Assembly: GCA_910575475.1 (NCBI GenBank)
Contig: CAJTGD010000031.1
Span: forward strand, 1-64,000
Direction: 5' to 3'
DNA from: Lachnospiraceae bacterium
Lineage (GTDB): Bacteria > Bacillota > Clostridia > Lachnospirales > Lachnospiraceae
Length of the DNA stretch: 64,000 nt
Shown: positions 26,479-35,108 of the stretch, in pieces
Position numbering within the stretch: the stretch's first letter is position 1
Layout of the letters: every line of letters begins with the position of its first letter
Program-made: the position numbers and the translations under genes
The notes under the pieces: model-generated
What the model saw: the letters and a program-made list of their open reading frames with translations, nothing else
What the model was told of the DNA's origin: nothing
Database searches by the model: none

Positions 26479-26900
26479 TTGCCTTGTCCTTCCTTCTCCC
26501 TGCCTGTTTCTGAAAACCTACAGGCCTCTAAAATACTCTTCAGTTCCTCTGCCTGTTCTTCTGTCAATGTGACATTTTTCAACAATGCTGCGGCAGCATT
26601 AGCATGACTTCCCGAAAAATAACTGTCTGCAAATCTGTTGCTCTTCTCTTTCAGACATTCATCTCTGGATTTTAACGGGGTGTAAATATAGACCCTTGCA
26701 TCATTTTCATCTACCACAAAATCCAAAAGCTGTTTCTGGCATAATCGGTTCATCAAGACCCGTACCATTCTAGGCGTCATATCTGTATTACCTGCAAGTC
26801 TGCGTATAATCTCTGAAGACGTCAGGGGAACGCCACTATCCCAAAACGCTTCCATGATCTGCCATTCGCTCTCGCTGGGCGTTGTTTCTCTCTTTGACAT
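26475..26900 (-). CDS. BlaI/MecI-family repressor
   Basis: A 141-residue repressor with the PSESEWQIMEAFWDSG start and winged helix LTSSEIIRRLAG...RMVRVLMNRL of the family; the second half mediates dimerisation and is the cleavage region. It is likely autoregulatory, with operator-like repeats upstream, and is paired with the M56 peptidase. The ATG follows GGAGG. Confidence 0.88.
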   Translation of the reverse strand: MSKRETTPSESEWQIMEAFWDSGVPLTSSEIIRRLAGNTDMTPRMVRVLMNRLCQKQLLDFVVDENDARVYIYTPLKSRDECLKEKSNRFADSYFSGSHANAAAALLKNVTLTEEQAEELKSILEACRFSETGREKEGQGK

Positions 26901-27260
26901 ATAATTTTACCTCCTAGTCATCCATAGAATCCAATTCGATACAATTGCGACCAATAAATCGTTAACTGTCTCTTTTATTGTATCGCAGTATTTACCCCGA
27001 TATTATACATATCGGTTAACACATGTTATTTATTAATACTTGTTATTAATTTTTCGAAAGAAATTCTCCTTTAATCAGCTTCTTTCCATGGGATATTCCT
27101 CATGACATGGAATATAGATACCTAAAACAATTTATCCACTCAACAATATAGCATTTATATCTTTACAACAGGCTATCGTTAAAAATGCCAGTAAAAAGTA
27201 TATCTATATCTCTCAGTTTATTAGGGACAGCCATAAAGACTGTCCCCCTTCACTCCTTAT
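26901..27260. promoter_or_regulatory. intergenic region with BlaI operator-like repeats and a hairpin
   Basis: CGATACAAT (26937-26945) and its inverse ATTGTATCG (26977-26985) form a dyad upstream of the BlaI-like gene; TACA/TGTA half-sites are what BlaI proteins bind. GGGACAG (27224-27230) with CTGTCCC (27240-27246) is a hairpin beyond the end of the sigma-like gene at 27261. The middle is AT-rich with nothing else visible. Confidence 0.5.
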
Positions 27261-27449
27261 CTACTCCAGTTTTCTAAAATTCCTGATGCATTTTAGCGTT
27301 TCCAGCATTAATTCCTGATACAAATCTTCGTCAAATACACCATTCACCAACGCATTTTTTACCAACAATGGTTGGTACATCTCCAGCACTTGCTCTACCG
27401 CCTTTTCATCACCCATTTTAGCCTGGAATAATAATTCCTCAAAAATCAT
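27261..27449 (-). CDS. helix-turn-helix protein, sigma region 2-like
   Basis: A 62-residue protein (FEELLFQAKMGDEKAVEQVL, then DLYQELMLETLKCI) resembling the short HTH/sigma region 2 proteins of Tn916-type elements. It starts 2 nt after the stop of the gene at 27452, so the pair are translated together. It probably works with that protein as a two-piece sigma factor. Confidence 0.7.
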   Translation of the reverse strand: MIFEELLFQAKMGDEKAVEQVLEMYQPLLVKNALVNGVFDEDLYQELMLETLKCIRNFRKLE

Positions 27450-27451
27450 TC

Positions 27452-27892
27452 TTACCTTCCTTCCATCATTTTACGTACTTTTCGAATCGCATAGAAATAA
27501 ATTCCTTTGATCCTATAAGTTGGAAGACAATTCATCAGTCCCATTTCAGGAAATGGTCTGCCTTCAAACACATGCTGATAAATCAACTTACGTTCTTCCT
27601 CACTTAGTCTCAGTAGTGATCTTACAAGTTTCTGATCTGTCAGTTCATTCCATTCCGGGTAAACCCCTTCTGCTTCCTGAAATAACAATTCCTCTTTCTG
27701 TCTTTGCTCCAGAGACTCCTCAAAGGGAATCCCTATTTCAGTCTGCATAAATTCATCGACAGATATTTCGGCATTAGCAGTCCGAATTTTTTTCTTCAGG
27801 TAATAACTCCTTTTTCCACGAATAGAACTTAAAAGATAAGCGGTAAATTTGTTCTTTACCTCAGAACCAGTGAATTTATTATTTTTGTTCAT
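27452..27892 (-). CDS. sigma-70 like factor of Tn916 type
   Basis: A 146-residue protein of the kind found in conjugative transposons. The N-terminal KNKFTAYLLSSIRGKRSYYLKK is sigma region 2-like in its surroundings, and residues 90-145 (LLRLSEEERKLIYQHVFEGRPF) are region 4-like. It overlaps the frame upstream by 14 nt. Likely regulates element genes, with the 62-residue protein. Confidence 0.7.
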   Translation of the reverse strand: MNKNNKFTGSEVKNKFTAYLLSSIRGKRSYYLKKKIRTANAEISVDEFMQTEIGIPFEESLEQRQKEELLFQEAEGVYPEWNELTDQKLVRSLLRLSEEERKLIYQHVFEGRPFPEMGLMNCLPTYRIKGIYFYAIRKVRKMMEGR

Positions 27893-28106
27893 GATTTTCC
27901 TCCAGAATATTCAAAATTAACCCGTTTTGAAATTCTGAAAGCGGCGGAGAACGGCAATGTTGCCTGATAGCAGGTTCTTTCTCTACATAAAAAATACTGC
28001 CAAACCGGCATATTACCAGTCTGACAGCATTAAAAAACAACCGAATCTCATGTGCTATATGAAATATTAACACAGCATATACTGCATGTGCACAAGTCTC
28101 GTGCAT
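27879..28106 (-). CDS. possible small protein before the sigma gene
   Basis: A 75-codon frame whose last part (SIFYVEKEPAIRQHCRSPPL) looks protein-like and which ends 14 nt inside the sigma-like gene, suggesting coupling. The ribosome site is weak and the start uncertain. I keep it at low confidence. Confidence 0.35.
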   Translation of the reverse strand: MHETCAHAVYAVLIFHIAHEIRLFFNAVRLVICRFGSIFYVEKEPAIRQHCRSPPLSEFQNGLILNILEENHEQK

Positions 28107-28303
28107 CCACCATGCGGTTACGATTTTTTTAACAAACTACTTAATGCATTCTTTCCTTTCCTTCCATATATAAAATTGAATTCCTTGTTTTCCTGCCTGC
28201 TACAAATCAAGCACGCAATATAATACATGAAAACAGGCATTTTAACACATTTCATATAGTGCATATCTCATGTAAAATATAAGAACTAAGTGAGGTGATA
28301 AAA

Positions 28304-28636
28304 ATGATGGCTAAGAAATTATTAGGAGATGCAGTGAAAGAAGAACGCTTAAGACGGAATTTATCCCAAAATGCGCTGGCTGAGCAGGTGCATGTTTCCC
28401 TCCGCACCATTTCCGATATTGAAAATTACAATGGAAATCCCCGTTTTGACAATCTGATCTTATTGGCTTCCTTTCTGAATTTGCCATTAGATACATTGGT
28501 TCCAGGCAAAACAGAGCCAGATGATCCCACCATAAAGCAGATCATCGCTGAGCTGAATCAATGTTCTGATGAAATAAAACGACTTGCTCTTGGCGCATTG
28601 CGCGGCATTATTGCGGCAGCGTCTGAGAACAAATAA
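28304..28636 (+). CDS. Xre-type transcriptional regulator
   Basis: A 110-residue protein with an N-terminal helix-turn-helix (LGDAVKEERLRRNLSQNALAEQ, then SLRTISDIENYNGNP) and a C-terminal helical tail. GAGGTG precedes the ATG at 28304. It is divergent from the sigma-like pair and probably represses it. No partner gene on the plus strand. Confidence 0.85.
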   Translation: MMAKKLLGDAVKEERLRRNLSQNALAEQVHVSLRTISDIENYNGNPRFDNLILLASFLNLPLDTLVPGKTEPDDPTIKQIIAELNQCSDEIKRLALGALRGIIAAASENK

Positions 28637-28776
28637 ATTTTCTTTACATATCATATCTCCATTGGCTTAACCATCGTTTTTGAGTATAAAAAAGGAATCT
28701 GTAAAGAGTCTGTGAGAAATCTGTGGTGAATCTGTAAGTTTCTAAAAAATAAATAAAAATCCTCAAATATGACAAA

Positions 28777-28803
28777 AGCAGCCCCTGTTGTGATGGGACT
28801 GCT
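28777..28803. terminator. bidirectional terminator-like hairpin
   Basis: AGCAGCCC (28777-28784) pairs with GGGACTGCT (28795-28803) with one bulge. On the minus strand the stem is followed by TTTTG, on the plus strand by a weaker T-rich stretch. It separates the Xre gene from the convergent parR gene. Confidence 0.6.
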
Positions 28804-28885
28804 TCTTATATTTATTATTCATTCATAAATAATTTTCCATTGCAAAAGCCTAGGAATATCTCTCATTTAGCTTTTGGCTATGCTA

Positions 28886-29251
28886 CTAAGCTCTTCTAAA
28901 AATGTCCATTGCATTCATGATATTCTGAGTCATATCATCATCCATCGTTAGTCCATTCTCATCTGGTGATAGATTCAAAACCTTTTCAGGATCTTTTACT
29001 TCCATACTTTGAGAAAATTCCTTGTCCTTCATCGCTTTTTCCATTTCTTTCTGTATCAGTCTCTCCACAAAAGGCTGAAGTGTCTCCAAATGAAGTTCAT
29101 CTGAATCTATTCCATCAACATAGCCTAAAATAGCTGCAGCAATCAGCTGGGCTTTTTTCTTCGTTCCATTTAAAATTTCCGCCGCCCGGACATGGGATGG
29201 ATCTGTTTCATCAAATCCAATGGTAAATACATACGGATTTTTCTTTGCCAT
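28886..29251 (-). CDS. parR: ParR-like partition DNA-binding protein
   Basis: A 121-residue protein downstream of ParM. The N terminus (NPYVFTIGFDETDPSHVRAA) with KKKAQLIAAAILGYV resembles ribbon-helix-helix ParR adaptors that bind the centromere and the actin-like filament. The acidic C-terminal tail would contact ParM. I use the ATG at 29251, in GAAGTGATAGAGATGG. The name rests on its position and size more than on sequence. Confidence 0.65.
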   Translation of the reverse strand: MAKKNPYVFTIGFDETDPSHVRAAEILNGTKKKAQLIAAAILGYVDGIDSDELHLETLQPFVERLIQKEMEKAMKDKEFSQSMEVKDPEKVLNLSPDENGLTMDDDMTQNIMNAMDIFRRA

Positions 29252-29256
29252 CTCTA

Positions 29257-30189
29257 TCACTTCCCATTCTCATATGCACGGTATAACAGATCATATCCTC
29301 TGGCATTCGCTTTCAGATCCTCAATGAACAGATATTTCCCTAGACGGTCTGATCTCTCTAGGAACCGCTTCAGCAAGACAGAACCACCACCTATGAAGAC
29401 AGTATAGGATGATTTTGTATCAATGCCCCGCTCCCGGATACTATTCAAGAGATCTGTCACGAAATCCTGAACCATGTTCTCTGTCATACGAACCACACTG
29501 TCATCATAATACTGTGTATTCCCGGCAAGGATACTGTCAATGTCTGTATCTTCCAGTAGCATGTCATACTCGCTGTTGATACTGGAAATAATCTGGTTAT
29601 ACATAGTAATCACGCCTTTTTCCAAGGAATCACAATAGCTCATATCTGGTCTGCCTTTCCGCATCAGCAGATAATCCGTAGTAAATCCCCCTATATCAAT
29701 ACCGACAGCCTTTGGGACAACTGTTATTTCCTGTCCCCTAGTCATCATTGCAGCAAAATCCTGTACAAATGCCCGTACCTCCTGAATGCAGATATGATAG
29801 AGCCTTCCGTTAAAATTCAGATCCAATACCTTGCCTTCCGCCAGGAAAAATTCCTCATATTTCTCATAAAGCTCTGCAAAATGCTTCGGCGGCAGTCCAA
29901 CCGGGAGCTGGATCTGTACCACATCCTCCGGCTGGATCTGCTCCTTCCCCTCTAACTCCATTGCAATCGCAAACAGCGTCAGAATAAAGAACCGGAAATC
30001 CAGTGTCTTGTCCCTCTGATATGGGATTCTTTGTTCACTGAGGGTATAATACTTTCCCTCAAACTGAAGATACTGTTCGCCCCTGGCAGGCTTTTTATCC
30101 AATACATTCAGACCACTTGTAAAAATAAAGTGGCAGGTTTTCATATTCCGGTTGCCATGATCCACCGCAACTCTTAGCTTCTTAATCAT
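29257..30189 (-). CDS. parM: ParM/StbA actin-like ATPase
   Basis: A 310-residue actin-like protein. Phosphate-1 loop DHGNRNMKT near residue 10, phosphate-2 loop GIDIGGFTTDYLL near 166, and an adenosine-type GGGSVLL near 270. Such proteins form filaments that push plasmid copies apart. In an integrated element this indicates a circular, replicating stage. It ends 6 nt before the parR start I prefer. Confidence 0.85.
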   Translation of the reverse strand: MIKKLRVAVDHGNRNMKTCHFIFTSGLNVLDKKPARGEQYLQFEGKYYTLSEQRIPYQRDKTLDFRFFILTLFAIAMELEGKEQIQPEDVVQIQLPVGLPPKHFAELYEKYEEFFLAEGKVLDLNFNGRLYHICIQEVRAFVQDFAAMMTRGQEITVVPKAVGIDIGGFTTDYLLMRKGRPDMSYCDSLEKGVITMYNQIISSINSEYDMLLEDTDIDSILAGNTQYYDDSVVRMTENMVQDFVTDLLNSIRERGIDTKSSYTVFIGGGSVLLKRFLERSDRLGKYLFIEDLKANARGYDLLYRAYENGK

Positions 30190-30330
30190 AAATATCCACT
30201 CCTTTGTTATTGATACTTACTCTGTACGTGTAAGATATGTAAAATGCAACCAACTTCTTAAACTTATGAAAATAACAGACAGTTTTATCTATGTATAACA
30301 TACGTACAGCATCTAAATAATGTATCATTT
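30190..30330. other. possible parC centromere region
   Basis: The 140 bp upstream of parM are AT-rich with repeated short blocks such as TACGTGTAAGATATGTA and TATGTATAACATACGTAC. This position and composition fit a ParR-binding centromere and promoter. The repeats are imperfect, so the assignment is tentative. Confidence 0.4.
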
Positions 30331-30357
30331 AAAAGAAAAAGGCATCAGCTTCATGCC
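30331..30357 (-). terminator. intrinsic terminator of the gene at 30384
   Basis: On the minus strand GGCAT and ATGCC enclose a seven-base loop (30341-30357) and are followed by TTTTTCTTTT. It ends the sortase unit before parM. Confidence 0.75.
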
Positions 30358-30383
30358 AATGCCCCTGTCCATTCCTTGCTTAC

Positions 30384-30797
30384 CTATGCAGCTACATCTT
30401 TAGTTCTGTTTCCCACATATTTCTCAAATAATTCCTGATACCGTTTTTGAGCTTCCGGAATCAACGGTGCTTTCAGAGAAGTTTTCGACCACAGGATCAA
30501 TTCTTCCTCCTCCACATGGTATTGATTCCCCGGTCGGAAATTTTCTCCGGAATACGTTGGTGTACTCGGCTTAAGGATTCCTTCTATCTCAGTCTTTGTT
30601 TTTGCTTCCATAAGGAAATCCGCCTTTTTACAAAATACTGTTTTAACCAGCTCCGGCAGAAAGTTTTCTTCTTCATACCTTGCCGCAATTCCTCTCATTT
30701 TTCTTATTGCGTCAAACCTTCTGGAACGCAGTCCCTCTGGCAGTGTATCATCCATTAATAGTTCCGTAATATAACGGCTGTATTCTAAATCTATCAT
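30384..30797 (-). CDS. protein of unknown function next to sortase
   Basis: A 137-residue helical, charged protein. I chose the ATG at 30797, 18 nt after the sortase stop, with GGAG and GAGG upstream; the frame itself runs further into the sortase gene. No signal peptide. It is the last gene of the sortase unit. No family recognised. Confidence 0.6.
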   Translation of the reverse strand: MIDLEYSRYITELLMDDTLPEGLRSRRFDAIRKMRGIAARYEEENFLPELVKTVFCKKADFLMEAKTKTEIEGILKPSTPTYSGENFRPGNQYHVEEEELILWSKTSLKAPLIPEAQKRYQELFEKYVGNRTKDVAA

Positions 30798-30814
30798 CCT
30801 CTTGAATCTCCTTT

Positions 30815-31609
30815 TTAATTCTGAATCTTTTTTAGCAGTTTCCCATGTACCAGATAGCGGTAATTCCGGTCCGTATTCACACAAGTCGAAAGTGTCACGA
30901 TATAGTCTGTATCCGCCACCGTAACACCCGTATCATATCCGGAATAGGAAAGTACTGTATCCACAAACTTTTGGAAATCCCCTAGCTCCGGAAAGGAGTA
31001 GGTATATCCAGTGCTTCCATTCCGGCCGGCATAGCAGGATATGATCTGATATTCCAGTACAGAACCCGGAACATAGATATAAAAACACGGATATTGCTGG
31101 TACAGGCTTTGATCCTGATAATGGTCAAGTGTCCCAAACATACTTCCATTTTTCATATTATGGCCATAGACGATGGTATTGCTATCCGTAAAGTTCGGCT
31201 GGTTATGATAATCCACAAAAATACTTCCGTTCTTATTCGTCTGTTCGTCAAACATATGGTGCAGATAATAGTAATTATCATTGCCCTGAACCACTGGATA
31301 ACTGATATCCAGAGCCGGAATCTGAATCCATGCGATGACATCCGGGTTTACTTTCTTAAGCCCCTCAAAATCAACCTGCAGATATCCGTTTCTGGCATCT
31401 TCTGTACCTTTTTTTGAACCGTCGTCATCAGCTGTTGGAGAATCGTCTTTTTCCTTTGTCTCTTGCACGTAATCCTGCAGTTCCTCATAGGTTTCTGTTC
31501 CCTGATGATATTCTGCATACATACCAAACAGTTTCCATGCCGCAAATACAAAAACTGCAAGCGAGGCAAGCAGTAAAATCAAAGATACGTAATCTCTCTT
31601 TTTTCTCAT
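30815..31609 (-). CDS. srtB: class B sortase
   Basis: A 264-residue membrane-anchored transpeptidase. One N-terminal signal anchor (about residues 9-30) is followed by an acidic linker and the sortase domain. The catalytic residues are visible: His in YGHNM near 149, Cys in TLSTC near 241, and Arg in NYRYLVHG. It attaches surface proteins to the cell wall; in ICEs it probably acts on element-encoded adhesins or conjugation proteins outside this window. Confidence 0.9.
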   Translation of the reverse strand: MRKKRDYVSLILLLASLAVFVFAAWKLFGMYAEYHQGTETYEELQDYVQETKEKDDSPTADDDGSKKGTEDARNGYLQVDFEGLKKVNPDVIAWIQIPALDISYPVVQGNDNYYYLHHMFDEQTNKNGSIFVDYHNQPNFTDSNTIVYGHNMKNGSMFGTLDHYQDQSLYQQYPCFYIYVPGSVLEYQIISCYAGRNGSTGYTYSFPELGDFQKFVDTVLSYSGYDTGVTVADTDYIVTLSTCVNTDRNYRYLVHGKLLKKIQN

Positions 31610-31674
31610 GTATCATTTCCTCCTGATAAATAAATGTTTCTTTTTAAAAAAGAACGCTTTTTTATACTGCTTAT

Positions 31675-31703
31675 AGAAAAGCCAGAGTGCTATATTCTCT
31701 GGC
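31675..31703 (-). terminator. intrinsic terminator after primase-like gene
   Basis: On the minus strand GCCAGAG and CTCTGGC form a 7-bp stem followed by TTTTCT. It ends the unit from the recombination genes. Confidence 0.75.
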
Positions 31704-31719
31704 TTATGTAATTCTATCT

Positions 31720-32946
31720 TTAAATACTCCCGTTTGATTGTTTCGCTGTGTTTCTTCTGGTGGCATAATAAAAATCATCAATTCCCTTTATCCTGCCGCA
31801 CCATTCGCCTTTTTCATCCATATCCCAGATCATCCTCTGTACCGGCAGGGAAAGGCTCTGACAGCCTTCATAAAGCTTCCTGCAGCCGTTCTGTATGATC
31901 TCCCTCTTTTTCATTTTAAAAGGGCAGTAGTCATGTACCCCGGCATCCAGGCATTCCCCGCATTTTTTATGCTGCCCGTCGCAGTTTACCCGCATTTTCT
32001 TGTCCATGTCATAAGCCTCATAGACAAGCTTCAGGTTTCTCTTTGATAAATATTCCAGTATAGGATGAAGGTTCCGGTACTGGTTGACTCCCGGTGCGCA
32101 AAGAAACGTATCCCCGGACAGATAATGGGCGATTGTTCCTTTCAATGCGCCTTCCGTCACATAGACCGTCTCCGCATCCAGGTTTCCGATCACATGTACC
32201 GGACTGCCGGAAGATACTCCCCTCTGATAGTTGGAGCTGGAAAGCCAGATGTATTTTCTGGAATCTGTCACAAAATCAAGCCGGATCTGAAATCCCTGTA
32301 TCCGTCCTTCCATAGACAGGATCGGGATCAGGATGCCGGAATTCTTTGCCGTAAAATGAATACTCCAGGTTCCATCCTCCGTCTGATAGAATCCGGGGAC
32401 GCCTTCTAAAGTACATCCCTTGTCCGCCAGCTTTTCCACCAGCTTCCTGATTCCAAACAAAGGAACACTCCGGTATCTCTGTACGGCTATCTGTTCCGAC
32501 GTTAATCCGCGCCTTTGCAGATCTTCCTGGTGTTTCCTCGATAATGTAAGCATGGAAAGCATCTGGGAATAGGTCTGGTCGATTTCCACATCCGAAGCCC
32601 GCTCACTGTTTTCGGGTGCCGGCGATTCCAAATTTCTTTCCAGCCTCACTGGTCTTTGGTAATCATCTCGGTACTGTCCAAGATTTAAAGCCTCCCGGAT
32701 CTGCTGGTTTGCCTCCGTCTTTGTGACGTTATACAGCTTAGAATACAGATCCAGCATCCCACCGTGTGCATCACAATAATTACAGCGGAATACATTTTTT
32801 TCAATGTTGATGTTTAGCTTTCCCGTCTTGTGGTTGCAAAATGGGCAATCCACATCATACGACTTCGCATTTTTGCGCCGGATGGTAAGATTCAGCACCC
32901 GTACCACGTCCCGGATATCATAGCCAAACCCTGAAATATCATACAT
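31720..32946 (-). CDS. DnaG-like primase with CHC2 zinc finger
   Basis: A 408-residue protein. A CHC2-type zinc finger (CPFC...CNYCDAHGG) occupies residues 34-62. A TOPRIM-like region follows around 260-330 (VYVTEGALKGTIAHYLSGDTF) with an acidic DMDKK block later. This matches primase-like proteins of plasmids and ICEs that start DNA synthesis. The C-terminal helicase-binding region of DnaG is missing, so it may be an element-specific primase. Confidence 0.8.
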   Translation of the reverse strand: MYDISGFGYDIRDVVRVLNLTIRRKNAKSYDVDCPFCNHKTGKLNINIEKNVFRCNYCDAHGGMLDLYSKLYNVTKTEANQQIREALNLGQYRDDYQRPVRLERNLESPAPENSERASDVEIDQTYSQMLSMLTLSRKHQEDLQRRGLTSEQIAVQRYRSVPLFGIRKLVEKLADKGCTLEGVPGFYQTEDGTWSIHFTAKNSGILIPILSMEGRIQGFQIRLDFVTDSRKYIWLSSSNYQRGVSSGSPVHVIGNLDAETVYVTEGALKGTIAHYLSGDTFLCAPGVNQYRNLHPILEYLSKRNLKLVYEAYDMDKKMRVNCDGQHKKCGECLDAGVHDYCPFKMKKREIIQNGCRKLYEGCQSLSLPVQRMIWDMDEKGEWCGRIKGIDDFYYATRRNTAKQSNGSI

Positions 32947-33105
32947 CCATATACACGCCTCCTCTCATTGTCAGAGTCCTCCGGAAGCCTTTCACCTGAC
33001 TTCCATACATCATTTCTGAATATAGGAAGAGCAGACATGAAGTAAGACTTCCCGGAAACACTCTGCTAATTGATAAAAAAATTTAGAAGGGTATTGTTTC
33101 ACTAT

Positions 33106-34242
33106 CTAGCCAGCCATAGGCATAGCCGCATTTAAAAGGACTCTGGCCGCAGCCGGGATCAGATGGTTCTTCCCGGAATAACTCTGTGCGAACCAACTCA
33201 GGTTCTTCGGGTTTTCTACCGCAACCTGTCCCATCGTTTTACCGCTAAACTTCCCGTTCCCGGTAATCACCACCTGCGTTGCCTGTTCATAGGTCATGCG
33301 CTTCACCAGTTCTTCTACCGGAAGGGATTCATCCAGAGAAGCACTAGGAGAGTACTGGCCGGAACTCTGAGAACCACCCTGCATCTGCGACATTTGGTTT
33401 GCCTGCTGGTTCTGGTTTCCAAAACCATTCTGCATCTGGGAAGCACTTGTAGAATTCTGCCCGATGGTTACTCCTTTTTCCTGTGCCTGCTGGTAAAACT
33501 GGTTCATCATATTGTTTGACTGTGCAGGCACCCTGGACTGTGGATTGGCATTTCCCTGCGGCATAGGCTGTGACTGGCAGCCCTGGTTCTGTGCGGTTGC
33601 TCTGGAACCTTGATTTCCCGTCATAGCAGGCGGCATATTCGGACTCCCTGTCATAGCAGACTGAGGGTTCTGTCCTCCCTGCAGATCAGTGCGTGGGGTA
33701 TTGTCCCCCTGTGCGCCAACCTGCATCCCCGGATTCCACGGCATTTCTCCTTGCAAAGTATCATTTCCCTGTGCCAGAGGTTGTGCCGCCATTCCCGGAA
33801 TCTGTATTCCCGCATCCACCTGCATAGGATCATCGGCTTCCCCAACATCGGCAAACTGAAGGCCAAAGCCTGCATCGGAGAGCGCACGCCCTACGGCAGC
33901 CGTCTCCGCCATCTCCAGAAACTTATCTCCGAAATTCGGATCATTGGTCCGGAACTTCTGGGAAAAAGCGTTGGCGATATAATTCTCCTCCGCGTCACAT
34001 TTATCCAGATAGATCCTGGCTTCCACGATTGCCATATTCTCTGTAAAGCTTCGGATACTGCTGACAATCTTTCCCAATGGATACACAAGGCGGAACCACA
34101 GCTTCCGGTATTTCACATCCAGATATAGCTGATCCTCCTGTCCCTCTTTTGTGAGTATCCTCGCAAGCTCCATCGGGTTAAAACCTTCCACACGGTTCAA
34201 TGCCGCAACCGTCTCTGACCGGTCATATAACTTTTCTTTCAT
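33106..34242 (-). CDS. putative single-strand annealing protein with Q/N-rich tail
   Basis: A 378-residue protein. The ATG at 34242 follows AAAGGAG. Residues 1-140 contain EMAETAAVGRALSDAGFG, the (E/A)T-A-x-G-RAL-x-x-x-G-(F/Y)-G pattern of phage annealing proteins of the Rad52/Sak/ERF type. From 150 to 290 the sequence is low-complexity, rich in Gln, Asn, Met and Gly. The last 60 residues form a small conserved-looking domain. With the exonuclease at 37723 it would make an annealing recombination pair. Confidence 0.65.
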   Translation of the reverse strand: MKEKLYDRSETVAALNRVEGFNPMELARILTKEGQEDQLYLDVKYRKLWFRLVYPLGKIVSSIRSFTENMAIVEARIYLDKCDAEENYIANAFSQKFRTNDPNFGDKFLEMAETAAVGRALSDAGFGLQFADVGEADDPMQVDAGIQIPGMAAQPLAQGNDTLQGEMPWNPGMQVGAQGDNTPRTDLQGGQNPQSAMTGSPNMPPAMTGNQGSRATAQNQGCQSQPMPQGNANPQSRVPAQSNNMMNQFYQQAQEKGVTIGQNSTSASQMQNGFGNQNQQANQMSQMQGGSQSSGQYSPSASLDESLPVEELVKRMTYEQATQVVITGNGKFSGKTMGQVAVENPKNLSWFAQSYSGKNHLIPAAARVLLNAAMPMAG

Positions 34243-34363
34243 TCGTTTGCTCCTTTCATTTCCCTTGTTGAAACGAAATGCAGACAATACCCTTTCATAA
34301 GAGTAATAGTCTGCATTTCTGTGAGATTGGAAAATTCTTCTATTCTTTATACTTTTTTTATAA

Positions 34364-34480
34364 TTACCGGAATATCACACATAAGATCAGGAATATGCCT
34401 AACGATACCAAAACCATCTCCGCAATCCCGTGTTTTCTCATAAGATATATTCCTATAATAGTAGAAATCACGAACTTCAT
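34364..34480 (-). CDS. small single-span membrane protein
   Basis: A 38-residue protein with GGAGG six nt before the ATG. Residues 1-15 and 20-37 are hydrophobic, separated by MRKHGIAEM. Located between the annealing-protein and zinc-ribbon genes on the same strand. Function unknown. Confidence 0.55.
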   Translation of the reverse strand: MKFVISTIIGIYLMRKHGIAEMVLVSLGIFLILCVIFR

Positions 34481-34490
34481 TTTATACCTC

Positions 34491-34781
34491 CTATGGATGT
34501 AAATTACAGCTATGCATGTAACATTCCTCAAGGTTGCAATACCGGTTCGGTTCATCACATACAATGCAAGGATCACACACTGGATACCATTTTTCCCGCA
34601 ACAACTCGACGGTCAAATCCCGTATTTCTCCCAGGATGGATATATCCCATGGAAATTTCACATCTAAATTTTCATCATCTTCAAATTGCAAAAATGTCAG
34701 ACACATCTTATATACTGCATTATCTAAAATGTCATTGCGTTCTAACATTTCTTTTGTAAATTCTAATTCTTTCTGTTCCAT
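34491..34781 (-). CDS. small cysteine-rich protein
   Basis: A 96-residue protein: an acidic helical N terminus and a C terminus with seven cysteines and two histidines (CDPCIVCDE...CNLEECYMHSC), probably metal-binding. GGAGAAGG precedes the ATG. No family recognised. Confidence 0.6.
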   Translation of the reverse strand: MEQKELEFTKEMLERNDILDNAVYKMCLTFLQFEDDENLDVKFPWDISILGEIRDLTVELLREKWYPVCDPCIVCDEPNRYCNLEECYMHSCNLHP

Positions 34782-34793
34782 TTTCCTTCTCCT

Positions 34794-35069
34794 TTACTCT
34801 GTAAAAAGGTCACTGTGCCAGCCGCATTTACGGCATTCATAGGACCAGCAGCCGCCTCCGTTAGCCAGGTCGGCATGGTCAAAAGCAAATGCTTTTTCCC
34901 GATTTGACAGCGGTTTCATCCGTCCATTCCTTATACAAAAAGGTTTTTCCGTAGACAGATTCACTGATACCTGCAGATTCCTCTGCTCATGCCTTGTAAT
35001 CCTTGTACTGCCGCACACCGGACAGCAGTTTCCTTCTCTCGTATCGTCAATCGGTACTTTTTCTATCAT
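34794..35069 (-). CDS. zinc-ribbon protein
   Basis: A 91-residue protein with two CxxC pairs (CPVC near 16 and CRKC near 80), enough for one zinc ribbon. Function unknown; it lies in the recombination module between the 96-residue protein and RecD2. Confidence 0.6.
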   Translation of the reverse strand: MIEKVPIDDTREGNCCPVCGSTRITRHEQRNLQVSVNLSTEKPFCIRNGRMKPLSNREKAFAFDHADLANGGGCWSYECRKCGWHSDLFTE

Positions 35070-35108
35070 CGGATCTTTCCTTTCTTAAAACGATTTTCTG
35101 CTCTTACC

